A stretch of DNA of 64,000 nucleotides, taken from positions 12,127,690-12,191,689 of the forward strand of contig OZ038440.1 of assembly GCA_964036275.1 (NCBI GenBank), in the 5' to 3' direction. The notes under the pieces were generated by a model. That model saw only the letters and a list, made by a program, of their open reading frames with translations. It searched no databases and had not been told where the DNA came from. The first letter of the stretch is position 1. Each line of letters opens with the position of its first letter. Positions 1 to 12,500 of the stretch are shown piece after piece. Origin of the DNA: Litoditis marina. Lineage: Eukaryota; Nematoda; Chromadorea; Rhabditida; Rhabditidae. Position numbers and translations under genes: made by a program.

Positions 1-144
1 CAAATCCCTTCCTCCGGTTCAATGTGAGAATGTGGTGACCGGGATGGGCGTCCAGTGCTTCCTCCGCACCACCGACCACAAGGACACATGCCATGCCCTA
101 GAAGATTACGGTTTAAATAGAGAAGCATACATCGATAAATTGTG
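1..144 (+). CDS. Possible C-terminal coding exon of an unidentified gene (5' end outside window)
   Basis: An open frame enters from the left edge (reading from base 2) and stops at TGA 142-144. It contains residues such as [19 protein letters not shown] followed by [18 protein letters not shown]. The amino-acid mix looks protein-like and has two cysteines, but I do not recognise a family. No start or 3' splice site is visible because the window begins inside it. Only 47 residues are open, so chance cannot be excluded. It could be the last exon of a + strand gene lying to the left, or unrelated open sequence. Confidence 0.25.
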
Positions 145-753
145 ACTATTCTACAATTTGGTGTATGCGTATTTTATCATCAAGAAATATGAAGAAGTTA
201 GTTTTGCTCCAACTTTCACTGTGCTACCCTCTACCGGTGTGATCAGCTATCAGTTTGATCATGGAATGTGTGCACAGGGTAGTTGATGGAAAGCCAACAT
301 GCTGTTCTCTTATCTATATTACCTGGGTGATGAAATAGTTTTCACTGATACCGTTGCGGCTCAATCTTCGATCACATAAAGCAGAAATTGGTTGAACATA
401 CGGAAGAAACACGGAAGATCACTTTTAACGGCGGAAGATTTAGTTAAACAAAGTTCCCGTCAGACCTCTATTCAGTGGTTGACCTCTAATAATCAGTTCT
501 GAACGAAATTACCTTCTTTTCTTGCCGGAAAATATAGTTGATACTGTTTCGACTACAATCAATCATGCCGTGAAGAAGACCCCATTCGCGCCTGGAATAA
601 AACAATTATTCACATCGTAACTGCTATCGAACTTCTATTATTTCGCTGTCTGCAGTGGTTTTATGAAGTTTCTATTCCAAGGCAAATATGGAACAAACTA
701 TGAATAATGGTTTTTTGTAGTGTATTTGTAGTTTGGATGGAAAAAATGCCCAC
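145..753. other. Stretch with no recognised gene
   Basis: I see no further acyltransferase exon on the minus strand, although the MGAT/DGAT2-like gene ending at 754 must continue in this direction. The + strand frame after base 144 is interrupted by several stops and matches nothing I know. Confidence 0.5.
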
Positions 754-2065
754 CTAAATGGTGTCCAGAATTGTCCAACTAGTGTGCACAAATGGAATTT
801 GATGGACGGAAATAGCTCCAGGACTCCAGTTCCATTTGTGGAGAAGTTGATGAAAGCGGCCATAGAAATGATCCCGTGCGGGTGGTAGCCGATCAAATAG
901 TTCTGTACAAATAAGGATTTGAAGCAAATGAAGAAAAAGTTCTAGAAATAATATTATAACCACTCTGAAAGTTTTAGTGTTGAAAAGCGATATTTCGCCC
1001 CTACCCCAACGTCAAACACATAATTCAATACGGTTCTGATCTATAGTTTTTCAGATGTTCTAGTCTTCTCGTAACCAGTGAAGTTATTATGATTTTCTTG
1101 TTTGCTAACAACAATTCAGGGTCACGACAAGGTGTGCCTGTGAACCGTAAAGTGTGACTGTTATTACTAAGAAAGAACCGGTTTTACACATTAACATGTA
1201 TGCCATTTTGCAGCACAAAAGCAGTTCCCTGAATTTTTATGCTTATTTTCAGGACAATATTCACCTTAGTAGGGTCGAGTTCCTCTGTTTTGTGTAGTTT
1301 GACGGGGAAGTAGTCGGCATACCACTTGTGGATAGGTTGTTTCATCATCCATTCCCTTCTGTATCCACCCCTCTTCGGGGTATCCCAGTCGTACCACAAC
1401 CAGGCCGCGTACAACACCATCAGAGGCCACCACACCGTCCACAGCTGCAATGATTTGTAGTATTTCTTCGGCCGAATTCGAAAAAAAAACGCATAATTAT
1501 CGGTTTTATTTATATTTTCTTTTAAAATAGGAGGTAAAAACTAATGAGAATTTGATTTCTGTTACTAAGTCGATTAACTCAACCATTAGACCTTATTATA
1601 CAATGTTTTTCACCGAATAATGACGTTTATGGATATGGTGACGTTTGAGCGATACACGCCTGCCAATGCACGATGTGTTAAAAAGGTTTTCGAATGATTT
1701 TTGTGAACCAAGAGTGGAGAATAGGAGAATATGTTTGTTTATGAGCGGTCTCAAATATTTACCCAGTTCTCGCGGTTTACAATCTTCATTCAGTGGCGTG
1801 ATTGCTTTGTAGATTGGTACGTATTCAAGTACTGCAATCATTTTCACAACTCCAATAGCCATATCCAATCACATTATTGCGCTTCAGCACTGCATAATCA
1901 ATTCGGACAATAAGTTTTATTACTTACCAGTAATATGGGAATGATGAACGTGAATACAGGTAGAATGAGAGTGATGAAGAAGAAATGTAGGACGCCCAAT
2001 GTTTGTAGCCGGCGTTCTAGGGGAATGTTTAGTGGAGCAAATTCTACTCCCAGCAAATGGGGCAT
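754..2065 (-). CDS. MGAT/DGAT2-family acyltransferase, 5' half only
   Basis: This family acylates monoacylglycerol or diacylglycerol at the ER membrane in triacylglycerol synthesis. Three exons join in frame: 1928-2065, 1265-1444 and 754-902. Exon 1 starts MPHLLGVEFAPLNIPLERRL, very like the start of monoacylglycerol acyltransferases, and continues into a hydrophobic hairpin. Exon 2 carries WYDWDTPKRGG and DYFPVKLHKTEELDPTK. Exon 3 opens NYLIGYHPHG, with the family HPHG catalytic motif at about residues 113-116, then FINFSTNG and LVGQFWTPF. It ends at a clean donor (AG/GTGGGC) after about 155 residues. The usual length is 330-390, so the second half is missing: none of it is seen between 753 and 1. 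The ATG lies 3 nt after a 3' splice site (AG at 2069-2070). N-terminal similarity favours MGAT over DGAT2, but the two cannot be separated here. Confidence 0.85.
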
Positions 2066-2071
2066 ACTCTG

Positions 2072-3036
2072 TAAGAGAATAAACAAATATTATCTTATTG
2101 TCTAAATATTTGTAATCAATACGGCACAACTCTAACTTGTTTAAAACTCGACAATTTCGACGCAATATGCTAATCAATACGGGAACGTGTCAGATATTAA
2201 TGAATGGTGGTTTGAAACAATGTGTGTATATCGAATCGAATGACGTTTTTCGAACTGAATGTTTCGCTGGCTAGTCTATTGATTTGGCATCGCTTGAGTT
2301 GCTGTTCTCTCCAATTTACTGAGAACAGTGTCAGTTTGTAACAGCTGAAATTAATAGGGGAGGGTGAAGGTGAAGAAGAAAGATACGGGACTGCGCTCGC
2401 GCATGCCTGCCGTTTGATCACAAACAATAACATGTGTTGGTTGCAGGCGGTGATCGTTCTCTGTAGTTTGCTTGATCAATAATGCGCGATGAAGAGTTGC
2501 ACGTTTACGCACAACTACACTGGTTACAAACATGTTGTTATGCAAATTTTCCGAGAAGTTTCAGCATATTTAGCTCTCAGTATCGAAAAAAATCAAATAA
2601 TAGCTTTGAGAATTTTTGAATATTTAGTTAAAAAAGGTTTATGGAACCGTTCATACTGAAACACTGGCATAAACACAGCTCGGTGGTAGAGCAGTTTAGT
2701 TTAACTTTACATCATTTCAACTGTGAAGCCAGTATCAATCATGAATGGGTTGGGCAACCAACTGCTTTCTGTCGAAAACAAATAGCTTATGTACTGTTTA
2801 GCGGCCAGTGGGGTTTAGGTATCGTGTTTTTAGTTTGACTTTCGCTACTTATCTAATCGCCATCTTTGGTTTGGCAGATAATACCGGACTGAAAGACGTT
2901 CGGTTCTGGTCTTTTAGATAACTGTTATAAACACTCACTCGCTTGAAAGAATAATCGCCACCTGCTGAGCTTTCCATGACTTATGGAGAGTAACGAAAAT
3001 CTCATATGAGTCTGTGGTATAGCTTCGATACCAATA
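2072..3036. other. Intergenic/intronic stretch, no gene seen
   Basis: This lies between the start of the MGAT-like gene (minus) and the first recognised LPGAT1-like exon (plus). Open frames are short and show no family signature. I looked for the missing N-terminal LPGAT1 exons on the + strand here and did not find them. Confidence 0.5.
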
Positions 3037-3269
3037 TGATTGTCATGTGAAAATTTTCGTGAGAACTTGGAAACGGTCGAAAAGTTTTTCGTCCTTTTGT
3101 CTGTCTACTGTCTATTTCCAGACACTCGCCCTTTATGATCCTGGTAGGACTCCGATGTATGATTGTCGTGTTAGAATTTCATGAAAACGGTCGAAAAGTT
3201 TTGGAGGGTCGAAATTTTCCTATTTCCTTTCCTGTCTACTGTCCGTTTTTTTTTCAGACACTCGCCCTC
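3037..3269 (+). repeat. Two-copy tandem duplication that includes a 3' splice site
   Basis: Two imperfect copies of about 100-110 bp lie side by side (about 3037-3135 and 3158-3269). Both contain ATGATTGTC, AAACGGTCGAAAAGTTTT, CTGTCTACTGTC and a splice-acceptor-like TTTCCAG or TTTCAG followed by ACACTCGCCCT. The second acceptor opens the LPGAT1-like exon at 3258. The first (AG at about 3120) would open a frame with different codons. Confidence 0.7.
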
Positions 3270-5453
3270 CCATCAAGTACGTGTTAGACGTGACAATTGC
3301 CTACCCGAATGGAATCCCACTTAGTCTGGCCACCCTAGGATTGGGAACACGCGAAAAATGCGATATAGCCGTCAACTACAAAATTTACGACGCCTCCGAG
3401 GTATTTTTTGTTTGTTGTTGTTGTTGCAACTGTGAAATTGTACCAATGTATTGTGGAAACTAGAAGGATCATGAGTTTCTACGCGAATCACGTATCAGTA
3501 AGTAGAAGTGCTAGACGTGTTCCACACGTACAACCCAGACTTTATGTTAACGTCGTGCTTATGTATATGTGGGTTACTGACATGGTGAGTTAATAACTTT
3601 CTTTTAACCTTTTCAAGTGTTACAAACTTGATCATGAAATTCTAGAATCAGTCACATACCTCCTTTCTAGGTGCCATTTCACGACGACGAGAAGCTGCGA
3701 GACTGGATGTATGACGTTTACAAGGAGAAGGACGAAATGCTAGGTGGGTTACTGTAATGAATATTATGTGGTTCCTTAAAGTTTCAGTCGGAATGGTCGT
3801 TTACACAGAAAAACATCAAATTATAAGGAAGGGTATTAGTTGTCGCTGAAAATCATTAGAAACAGCATCAATTGAATGTCTTGATTAGGTACTATCAATA
3901 GGTAGAAGATATGTATTAGATTCAACTAAAGGTCTTTGTTGTATTCTCGATAATCTACTCAAAAGTTATTCTCAAAGATACAAATCGCTATGATTTTGTG
4001 TCTATAGAAAAGAACGTAGCGGGGTGCGTCTGTTTGATGAATGGCGAAATGGTGATATGAGAGTAGATTGCGGTGAGGGGGTTGTCCATATTCGATTTGT
4101 GTTCTGTACCATTGGTCTCGCAGGATTCTAATGAACACCCAAAAGTATACCGATACCTTGGAACAATTGATTCACACGAAAAGCAGCACAGCAGATGAAT
4201 GAATTCCGCAGAATTTGATTTTTTTAATTATTTAAATTGCACTGTCCGACGTAAATACTTTAAGGGTATAACGAAAATCCTTGGGTCAGAAAATTGACTT
4301 TGTAGTTGTAATTTGTAATGATTGTTCTCAAGTTTCCCTCTGTGATTTCATGCCAGTAATCGACGAATCATGTCTGCTGCGCAATTAAAGCGTTAGGTGA
4401 ACCGTATTACAGTGCTACTGCTTTCGAAACTTATGATTCATTTTCTCTAGCGGCTGGCTGAGAGGGCTATGTTATGTAGTTTGTAATTTGTAGTCTCATC
4501 AATATCATACTGGTCTGGTTTTCCATATTGAACCCGTTCTCGCTATCAGTTTCCACTGATTCGTATTTTTCTGGCCCTATATGTTGTGATAAGACGCGAC
4601 CTTTGAGTTTGTTGCCAAGATACGCGCCAACTGTTTGTTGCAACCAGTCAGTGGCTATTCCGTCATAATTAATTGAAGGTTACTGAAGTTGAACTGGCTT
4701 GGACACAGAATGACCAAATATCATACTTATATGGCTGTAAAATATAGTGTTCGGAAAGTGCAAAGCACTACTAGACAATGATTACCTGGAAATAGTTTGC
4801 CGGTGTGAAGTTGGCGTCAGACATGCTATATGAGAAGAACATTTGAAGTCAAGCTACCTGGATGAAAAACAACATAGTAAGCAATTCGATGTGATCCTTG
4901 AACTCGTTTCTGTTATTTTGAACTGTTTTCGTGGTTTCAGCCCGATACTACGCCACCGGAGAGTTTCAGCCTGGAGAGAAGGGAGTGCGTGTCAGCTTCT
5001 CCTTGTACAAGATCATTGGCCAGTATATATTCTGGTTCGCCTCATTTTACGCACAATATCAGGTGATTAGTTTTCTTTACAACTTTACCGTATCTCAATT
5101 GTAGTTTGATCTTTGATCGTGGAGTTTTTGAGTTATTCAGAAACAGCCGCATAAAACTACCGGTATAACGTACCAGACCTAGGGCCAAAAAAATCTACCT
5201 AGGGCCAAAAAAATCTACCTAGGGCCAAACTTAATGGGTAAATCCGATGATTTTCAATACACTTGTCCAAAGTTCTTTGTATGAAATTATCTCCAGTCTT
5301 TCTGAATGGTTTCGCATGGTTCGGTGCACATTTGTTACTTATTACAATTGTATTATTATAAGTACATTATTATTCCATTTCCAGATATATTCGTGGTTAT
5401 TCTCGCAGGCGCTGACTCTTCTACTGTCTCCCTTCACATGGCACTCTGTGTGA
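3258..5453 (+). CDS. LPGAT1-like lysophospholipid acyltransferase, 3' exons
   Basis: Four exons join in frame: 3258-3400, 3671-3743, 4941-5062 and 5385-5453 (stop TGA 5451-5453). The protein matches the C-terminal third of LPGAT1, an ER acyltransferase of the AGPAT superfamily. Seen are KYVLDVTIAYPNGIPLS, then DDEKLRDWMYDVYKEKDEML (compare the LPGAT1 block with TTWLYQRFVEKEDLL), then YYATGEFQPGEKG and a hydrophobic C-terminal membrane segment ending LLLSPFTWHSV. The catalytic HX4D and EGT-like blocks lie upstream in the family and are not in the window. The first exon starts in mid-codon, so a preceding exon must exist to the left. An AATAAA lies at 5591-5596. The gene is convergent with the NADAR/RS gene. 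Assignment to the LPGAT1 branch is firm at family level. Confidence 0.85.
5177..5230 (+). repeat. 20-bp short tandem repeat, about 2.7 copies
   Basis: The unit ACCTAGGGCCAAAAAAATCT occurs twice perfectly (5177-5196, 5197-5216), followed by a partial third copy, inside the last intron of the LPGAT1-like gene. Confidence 0.9.
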
Positions 5454-5590
5454 AAATAGGCTCTACCAAAAATACATTTATTTCCTCATTTATGATAGGC
5501 TTTATATAGATACTTTTCTCATTGATTTTGTTTCTCTCCAGTGAGTTTATGTTTCTTGTTAGGTTAGGTATTTATTTCCCCATTCAACCG

Positions 5591-5596
5591 AATAAA
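5591..5596 (+). terminator. Candidate poly(A) signal of the LPGAT1-like gene
   Basis: AATAAA lies 138 bp past the stop codon, in the convergent intergenic region. The rest of 5454-6014 shows no gene. Confidence 0.5.
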
Positions 5597-6014
5597 TGAA
5601 TATGAACATGCTGGTAAGATGCAAAATTCGGTTGTGTGAAGGAAATTTATTTAATTACTGTGTTACGGATACCCTGTTCTTTATGTGAACGTAAAATTAT
5701 TTTTGTCTCAATCTCTCGCATGTATCGTCTGGTGATGTTCTAGTTTTATGTTCAGTCAGCATGCATAATTTTGGATCGGTTGTTGGTGTTCCCTATCTTT
5801 TTTTTTGAATTAAAGCCATGAGAATAAGGAGTTTTCTTTATTAAACAGGTGCCAACTGTTCCTGTGGTTACTTAGGCACTGGAGCCTGCGTTAGGAAAAT
5901 GCTAACAAAGTTTTCCAGCATAGATTCGAAAGTTTCCGTAAAGAGAGATGTTGCGATTAAACCCGTTTATGGTTCCAGTACAAGTAAAAATAACATCAGC
6001 ACTTAAAAAAATTC

Positions 6015-6240
6015 TTAAACATTAAACTGAGATAACAAATAAAACTTGATCAGATCAGATAAATTTGGGTACAACAAAGATATCGCTTGATTCAATCGAC
6101 AACTGTTCATGTCGGATTCTTCTTCTGTCGATAAACGCGGTTCAGGATCGAATTCATCAGCTGTGCGCTCTGGAATATAGAGTATCTTCTTACTCCACGT
6201 AAGGTTCGGATTTTCCAAAGCAAGCCAGAACGGTGTATTT
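6015..6240 (-). CDS. Possible last exon of the NADAR/RS gene
   Basis: An open frame ends with TAA at 6015-6017 and reads NTPFWLALENPNLTWSKK, then ILYIPERTADEFDPEPRL and STEEESDMN. The composition looks like real coding sequence and it lies just beyond the last well-joined RS exon (6522-6595). I could not define its 3' splice site with confidence: the region around 6240-6330 is occupied by a short palindromic repeat. It may be the C-terminus of the upstream gene or an unrelated open frame. Confidence 0.35.
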
Positions 6241-6251
6241 TGCTCTGATCC

Positions 6252-6330
6252 CACTGTGTTTGTAGTTTGATCCCGTTGCTTTTTAGACGACACTTGTCAA
6301 CAATTTTGTATATCGAGATCAAACTACAAT
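6252..6330. repeat. Short palindromic element, family 1 (TIR TTTGTAGTTTGATC)
   Basis: Begins TGTGTTTGTAGTTTGATCCC and ends GAGATCAAACTACA, so its two ends are inverted copies about 80 bp apart. Related copies lie at 20698-20783, 22437-22520, 24833-24915, 26166-26262, 26786-26855, 34442-34552, 37732-37805 and 48240-48320. Confidence 0.75.
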
Positions 6331-6521
6331 GGAGATTGCTTCACTTCCTACACTTTGACCAACAGTTCGTTCTCTGTTCCAGTTCTCAGCGGTAAGTGTA
6401 CAAGATTACTACAGCAGAGGAATGAAACTAAAAGGTTTCAAAACACTCACACGCAAAAAAGATAGCTGAAATGAGTTCAATTGAAGGAACTATTGGCCTG
6501 TGAATTAAACTACAAGCTCAC

Positions 6522-9500
6522 CTTCCGGGACTCATCTGACTTTTCAGGCTTCGATACACCATTGCCAACTTTCTTTTTTTCTGATGATAGTGGTTCTGGA
6601 ATATAAATCTCTATCAATAACAGCTATTCATACCAGCCAATTGGTTGAAGCAAAACTATATAACTCAAAGAAACGCAAAAAGAAAAAAATTGAAAAAAAA
6701 ATTAAGAGATGTCAGGATACCTTTTTCTACACCCGTACTACGCTTCTCTGTCTTCTTTTTCATCTCTTTCCGATGTTCACTATTTGATGAATGTGGCGAT
6801 TCTGCAAAGGGATGTTGAAGTCTGTTTTCGAACTTTTTGAGCTTGATAACTACTTTAATTGCTATGGAGTTACTAATGTTAAAACAATATGATAACTGCT
6901 CCTCAATTGGAGGAAAAACTACCTCGTCCATGAATCGCAGAAGTTTTATCAGTAGTCTTGATCTCTATTCTATTTTTATGAAGCACAAATAGAAACCTGA
7001 TATGATCAACAGTAGCGAAAGGCAGATACGATTAATGGTTCATTCAACTACTCACCTTTTCTTTTTTCCCTCTCTCGCTTCTTCGATTTAACTTCTACAT
7101 GGGCATCCTTTTCTCGCTCCTTCTTCTTTCTCGATTCATCCTCCTTTTTATCTCTAGCTCTCTTGGCAGGCGGAACATAAACTGAAATACCATAACAATG
7201 AGTTTAGTTAACTCTCACTTAGTTAATTCTTACTACTTTTTGTTGTTGAATCTATGCGCAATAAACTTTATATTATTATAATGAGATACGAATCATTTTT
7301 CGAATCATGATAAAACAACTTGAAACTCTTAGATATATTGCATACAATAACTTCCGAGATTTTGATAAGAAGAGCTGAACAAGATTTTTTTTTCAAGAAA
7401 GGAATAAGGCCAATTCTACAACTAACCGGGTTTTTAGATAACCTAACCCTTTTTTGGTAACCTATTTTTCAGGTTACTTGGCACCTGAAAGTAACCTGAA
7501 ACTGAAACCCGGTTACCGTTTAAAGTAACGGTAAAAACCACATTTTGCGTTAGAAAAACAGGTAACCGGTTTTTCAGTTTAGGTTACCATCCGGTTACCT
7601 ACTGAGGTAACCTGAAAAAGAGGTTACCAGAAAAGGGTTAGGTTACATAAAAACCCGGTTAGATATAGAATTCACCAAGGAATAAAAAGGCTAACCAAGA
7701 TTAACCAGACTGTCAACTCATTATTATTGAATGATGAATTTTACACTGAAGAGACTGAAACAGTAGCAAAATACTAACCTGAGGAAGACTGTCTTCTATC
7801 CCGTTTTCTATCTTTGCTGCTCTCTTTTTTCTCTTTCTTCCTCTTTTTCTGCTTCGGAGAACGAGATCTAGACCGGGAAATCGGTTCACTACAAAGTGAA
7901 ATGAATTAATATGATTACTGTCCCTGTATTTCTTTCCACATATTTATGAATATAAATTACTTCCAATTCTCTATCACAATTCACAATTTCTTATTTTTAA
8001 TTTTTATACAATCTATAACTTACCAACTATTCGATCGACTTCTGTTTCGGTTGTGTTTTCTCTTTTTCGAATTGCTGCCCGTAGTCTCCGAATGCGAGAT
8101 GATGAGATCGATCCCCTGGAAAATAACGAAAATTATGGAACAATATACCAATTGACAATACTTTGCGCCCCTCATTTGACAACCCTACAAAAAAAGGTGT
8201 GGTGAAGTTTCATCGAGCAATTACAACAGACAAGGCCAGTAAGATCCAAAAAGTTGTCCTTTTGTGAACTAAAACAAGTCTTGATTTTGATCAAAACAAC
8301 ATGTTCCATAAATCAGCTTTGCTTAAAGGAAAGAAAAAACAAATGTTCAAGTGAGGTCCTCTACCTGCTCTTCTTCTCCCTCCCCATTTGTTCCTTCATC
8401 CTCATTGACATCCCTCTCCTCATCTGAGCTGGTGGCTGTCAGCAGGGGCTTGAACGTGACAGATATGTCATTGTCACCAGTCTCCTGATCCAACAGTTCC
8501 TCGATCCAGCTGTCATTGGGCAACGACGATTTACGGACGGGCTTATCTGACTGAAAAAAAACAGAGATATTCAACTCTTACAGTATACTGCGAACTGCGC
8601 CATCAAAAAGTACCGGAACGATGACTGAGTTGAACATTTGAAAATGAAACATAGATCCGATCGAATACTGTTAACGTAATATACATATGCGATTCCTATT
8701 ATCTCGAAACGAAATTTTTTTTACACTGAAGTACTGGAGACGATGTATTTCAGATCTCTGAGGTAGTATGCATGAAACATCCCGGGTCTGAATTGGCTGA
8801 AAATGGCCGAATCGAGCTCGGGATAACAGCCCAACCCGGTCCAGGATGTTTTATGTATACGACCACTGGACAATTTAGCCTCACTCACCTGATCCCTCGC
8901 CTTTGTCGGTTGAGTATCGTCCTGTATTTCGCTGACAATCTTGTCGATGACAGCCTCATCTGAGGAATGACTCGTCCTCGAGGCGGGTCTCACAGGGGAA
9001 GAGATGGAGGGCGGAGGGAGCACTATCTAAAGATATAAACGAGAACTCTAAACGAGAACTCCAACTTTTGAACTCGATTACAACCCCACAGGCCAAAAAA
9101 ACTGCACCAGTTTTTTCTTAATATAGACTATCAGAAGATCCAAAGCTAGAGAAAATCCACTGTACTGTAGTTCACTTTTCATGTTTGAGACAATTCATGG
9201 ATTTTTTACGATGCCCTTCCCGGAATGTGCAGGGAAGAAAGCTCTTAGGTGAATGAAAGATGAATATACGAGGCATACCTTGGGTTTGAACAGCGTCTCT
9301 TTCTTGATTTCGCTCTCCTTTTGTAGTCGTTCTTCCAACTTCGCCATGGTCGCGGCAACATGACCATCCAACATTTGGGAAATGGAAGAGTCGAGAGCAG
9401 ATGAGACATCTAAACGTCAGAATTGTACAAGAACAAACAATCCGAATGTGAAGTAGAATATTAGATTAGTGGTACTTGGAGACATATACCAGCAAGGTTG

Positions 9501-12500
9501 TCCAAATAGTAAAAAAAATCGAAAAACTGAAGCCGAAAATATGAAAATCGGTCTACTTTTTATGAAAAATCCTAAATGTGCACGTGTTTACCTCTGAAAA
9601 CGAATTATTTTTTGTCGCTTAGTCGAACCTTATTGGTGTATGCTTGGAGAGTGGTACTTCAGTGATTCTAAGTTTATTCATGCCGCGAAACTGTGTGAAA
9701 CAATAGGCCAGCTTATGATATCAGGTATTTAGGAATGAGTATCAATGAATACGTTGTCCGCCTGCAAAATAATAACAATAATAATAATAATAGTAAAAGA
9801 GATTTAAAAAAATATATACAGAATCAAAATAACCATTTTGATATCAGAAATAAACAGTTTCATCTACCTACCGGTTCGTTTATGGTCATGTTCCTTGTCC
9901 CGATGATGTCTCGTTCTGTCTCTATCCTTACGCGGAGGGGGACTCCGACTATCTCCTGACGAGGAGGATTCGGAAGAATCAGAAGACCGCGACGGAGGAC
10001 TGTCACGACGGCCCCTTCGACCTGAGCCTGAATGGAGCACCAATGTTCATAAAAATTTATAAGCAAGTGAAAGCGTAAAAAACTGCAAATGAGAAGATGA
10101 AGAAGAAGACAGAAGTTGAAGGTCAGAAATGGATAATACAGTCACAGAATGGAAAACGCGTGTTACAATGTTTCAACCATGAACGCATTAATAATATGTA
10201 GGCCAGATCTCAGTTGAAGTTTGCTTCTTAAACACTACTGAACAAGTTAGGAGCAAAATCAAGAGATCATCGAGGTCAATGAGACGCAGACAGTGTCAGA
10301 CTATCTCTAATCTGCACACTCCCTCGTCTTCCTGCTACAAAAAGGCTGTAATTGTATCTTGTCTGGGAATAATCTGGTACCTCTTCTGCGGTCACTGCTC
10401 CGTCGATATCTATCTCTACTACGCGAACGAGAACGTCGCTGGCTGCGTGAACGATCACGTGACCGATCACGTGAAGAAGAGGAAGACTTCCGTCTCCTCC
10501 TTCTTTCTCTCGATGAGGAGCGGTCTCGTGGACGTCTCCTTGGGCTTTCGGCACGAGCTGCAGAATACAATAACAATATACAATGCAAGCTTTATGTTTC
10601 TCCCGTATCAGTGTTGTGTGAGAGTGAAGGAAACTCTAACAGATTGGCAACTTCTTCAACTGTTCATGACTCTGACTACCAAATACGAATGTTAGACAAA
10701 GGGAAATTACGAGATAACGGCGTATTCACGCAGAGGAATGATGTAAAATTTCGAAAGTCGACTATAAGATTTGCATGACGATATCTGCTGCTAATTTTCA
10801 ACGACCACTCGCTTCGTAATACGTAATCGACTAAGTCGTTTATTGTCTTTGTTGGTGAAATGAGGACTATATGAAATCTAAACTGACCGACAGCTTTGAG
10901 GAGATCAGCCTCGGCACGACTGCGCGAAGCGGCCAAATCCTGGGCAGAACGGGGATAGGACTGGGGTATTTGAGGAGAGAATTTGGTGACCACTGGAGAG
11001 CCGCCCACTGAACCTCCGTAGCTGAGGCGAGGTCTGAACAGGATACAAAATAAGAGAAGACGTCAAGTTCAAACTAATATTCGACAATTTATGAAGTTTC
11101 GTAAAGTGTAATTTATGAATTAACAAAGACAATGGTCTAGCTAAAATTGACACTTTGATAGGAATTATCCTAAACACTCATAAAATATTCAGCTGCTCAT
11201 ATTACAAGTGTATGGTTATTCGACAAAGTTATTGAACTTTCCGTTTCAAAGAGCTAGCTCATTTCAGAACAATAGCTAGCACATGATCGTGCATGGTCAT
11301 ATGACTAGAAGAAAGAAAAACTATACAACATGACCGAAAGCGAAACAAACAAACAAACCGCATGGGGTAGTGGGAAGCAAAGTACAGCTCGGCGTAGGGA
11401 GGATGATCGGCCAGTTTCTTCTCAACATCTTCTCTCACGCTTCTGAAAGCAAAACAGTTTGAACCAACTGCTGCATGCTGCTCATTGTTTCAGTAGCCAA
11501 ATATAATGCTTCATCTGATCCATTGCAACTACAAACTGCATTGCTACAAAGCGAGAACAACCCAATATAACTGAGTGATTAATACATTGATTGATTGTTA
11601 TTTGACGCAACCTAACGAATCTCAAAACAGGACGAGTGGGAGGAACAAACACTGAAAGGATTCAAAGTATTGAAAACTCAATATTTTTCCAGTTCGTTGT
11701 GATTCACTAAAGGAAATTCAAAATGAACATGAAAAACTCACTGAAACTCGTCTGCACCCCACAGTTCCTCCCGAACAGAATCCATGAGCAGACCCAACTT
11801 ATTGCCACCTCTCCATCTGGACGGATTCGTAGCGTCATCACTGTCAATGGCCAAACCTGGAGGAGAAACTGTTCTTTACACAAATTATGCAGAAAATGCA
11901 CAGCAAGTTCACGTGCTATCAACGTCCGAGTTATGGATTTATTGAATTTAGTGGAACGAGACTTTTTTCTAGAAGACTAGAAGTCTAACTAACTTTCAAG
12001 CAGAAAAAATACGACAGTATTACCAGTACAGTACATACCTATCAGATTCGAAAGAACCGGTGAGAGCGAAAAGTACAGAATTCGAACAGATCAATTCGCT
12101 AGTTACCTAAAAGACAGGCCGTTAGGTGGGCAACAACTCACCTATTCCCCAGGTCTGATCCGTGGGTGAGCATTCGACTAATCTCGAGCCATGCGTGAGG
12201 AACAGCAAGAAGGTCAACTTGCTATCCTGGGCGAATTTACAGCGGAGGGCTTCTTTCATGATGTCACCGCTCATTCCATCCCACCTTGAAGAAATTACAA
12301 ATTACGATGCAGCAAACCATCATACGTTGATATATATATTGCCAAATATTGCAGAATCACAACTTAGCAAATTATACAAATACTCGCCTATATCCATACG
12401 TAGAATAGGTCCGAATCAGGGCGAAAAAAGTGAGCATGAGCAACCCCAAAAGTGAGCATGAGCAGCCCCGAATAAACAAAATAGTAGTAATTTTGCCTAC

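Noticed and set aside
10279..10778. Plus-strand frames of 138 and 139 aa
   Set aside because: Antisense shadows of the RS-encoding exon 10381-10557; the minus strand has proper splice sites and domain continuity.
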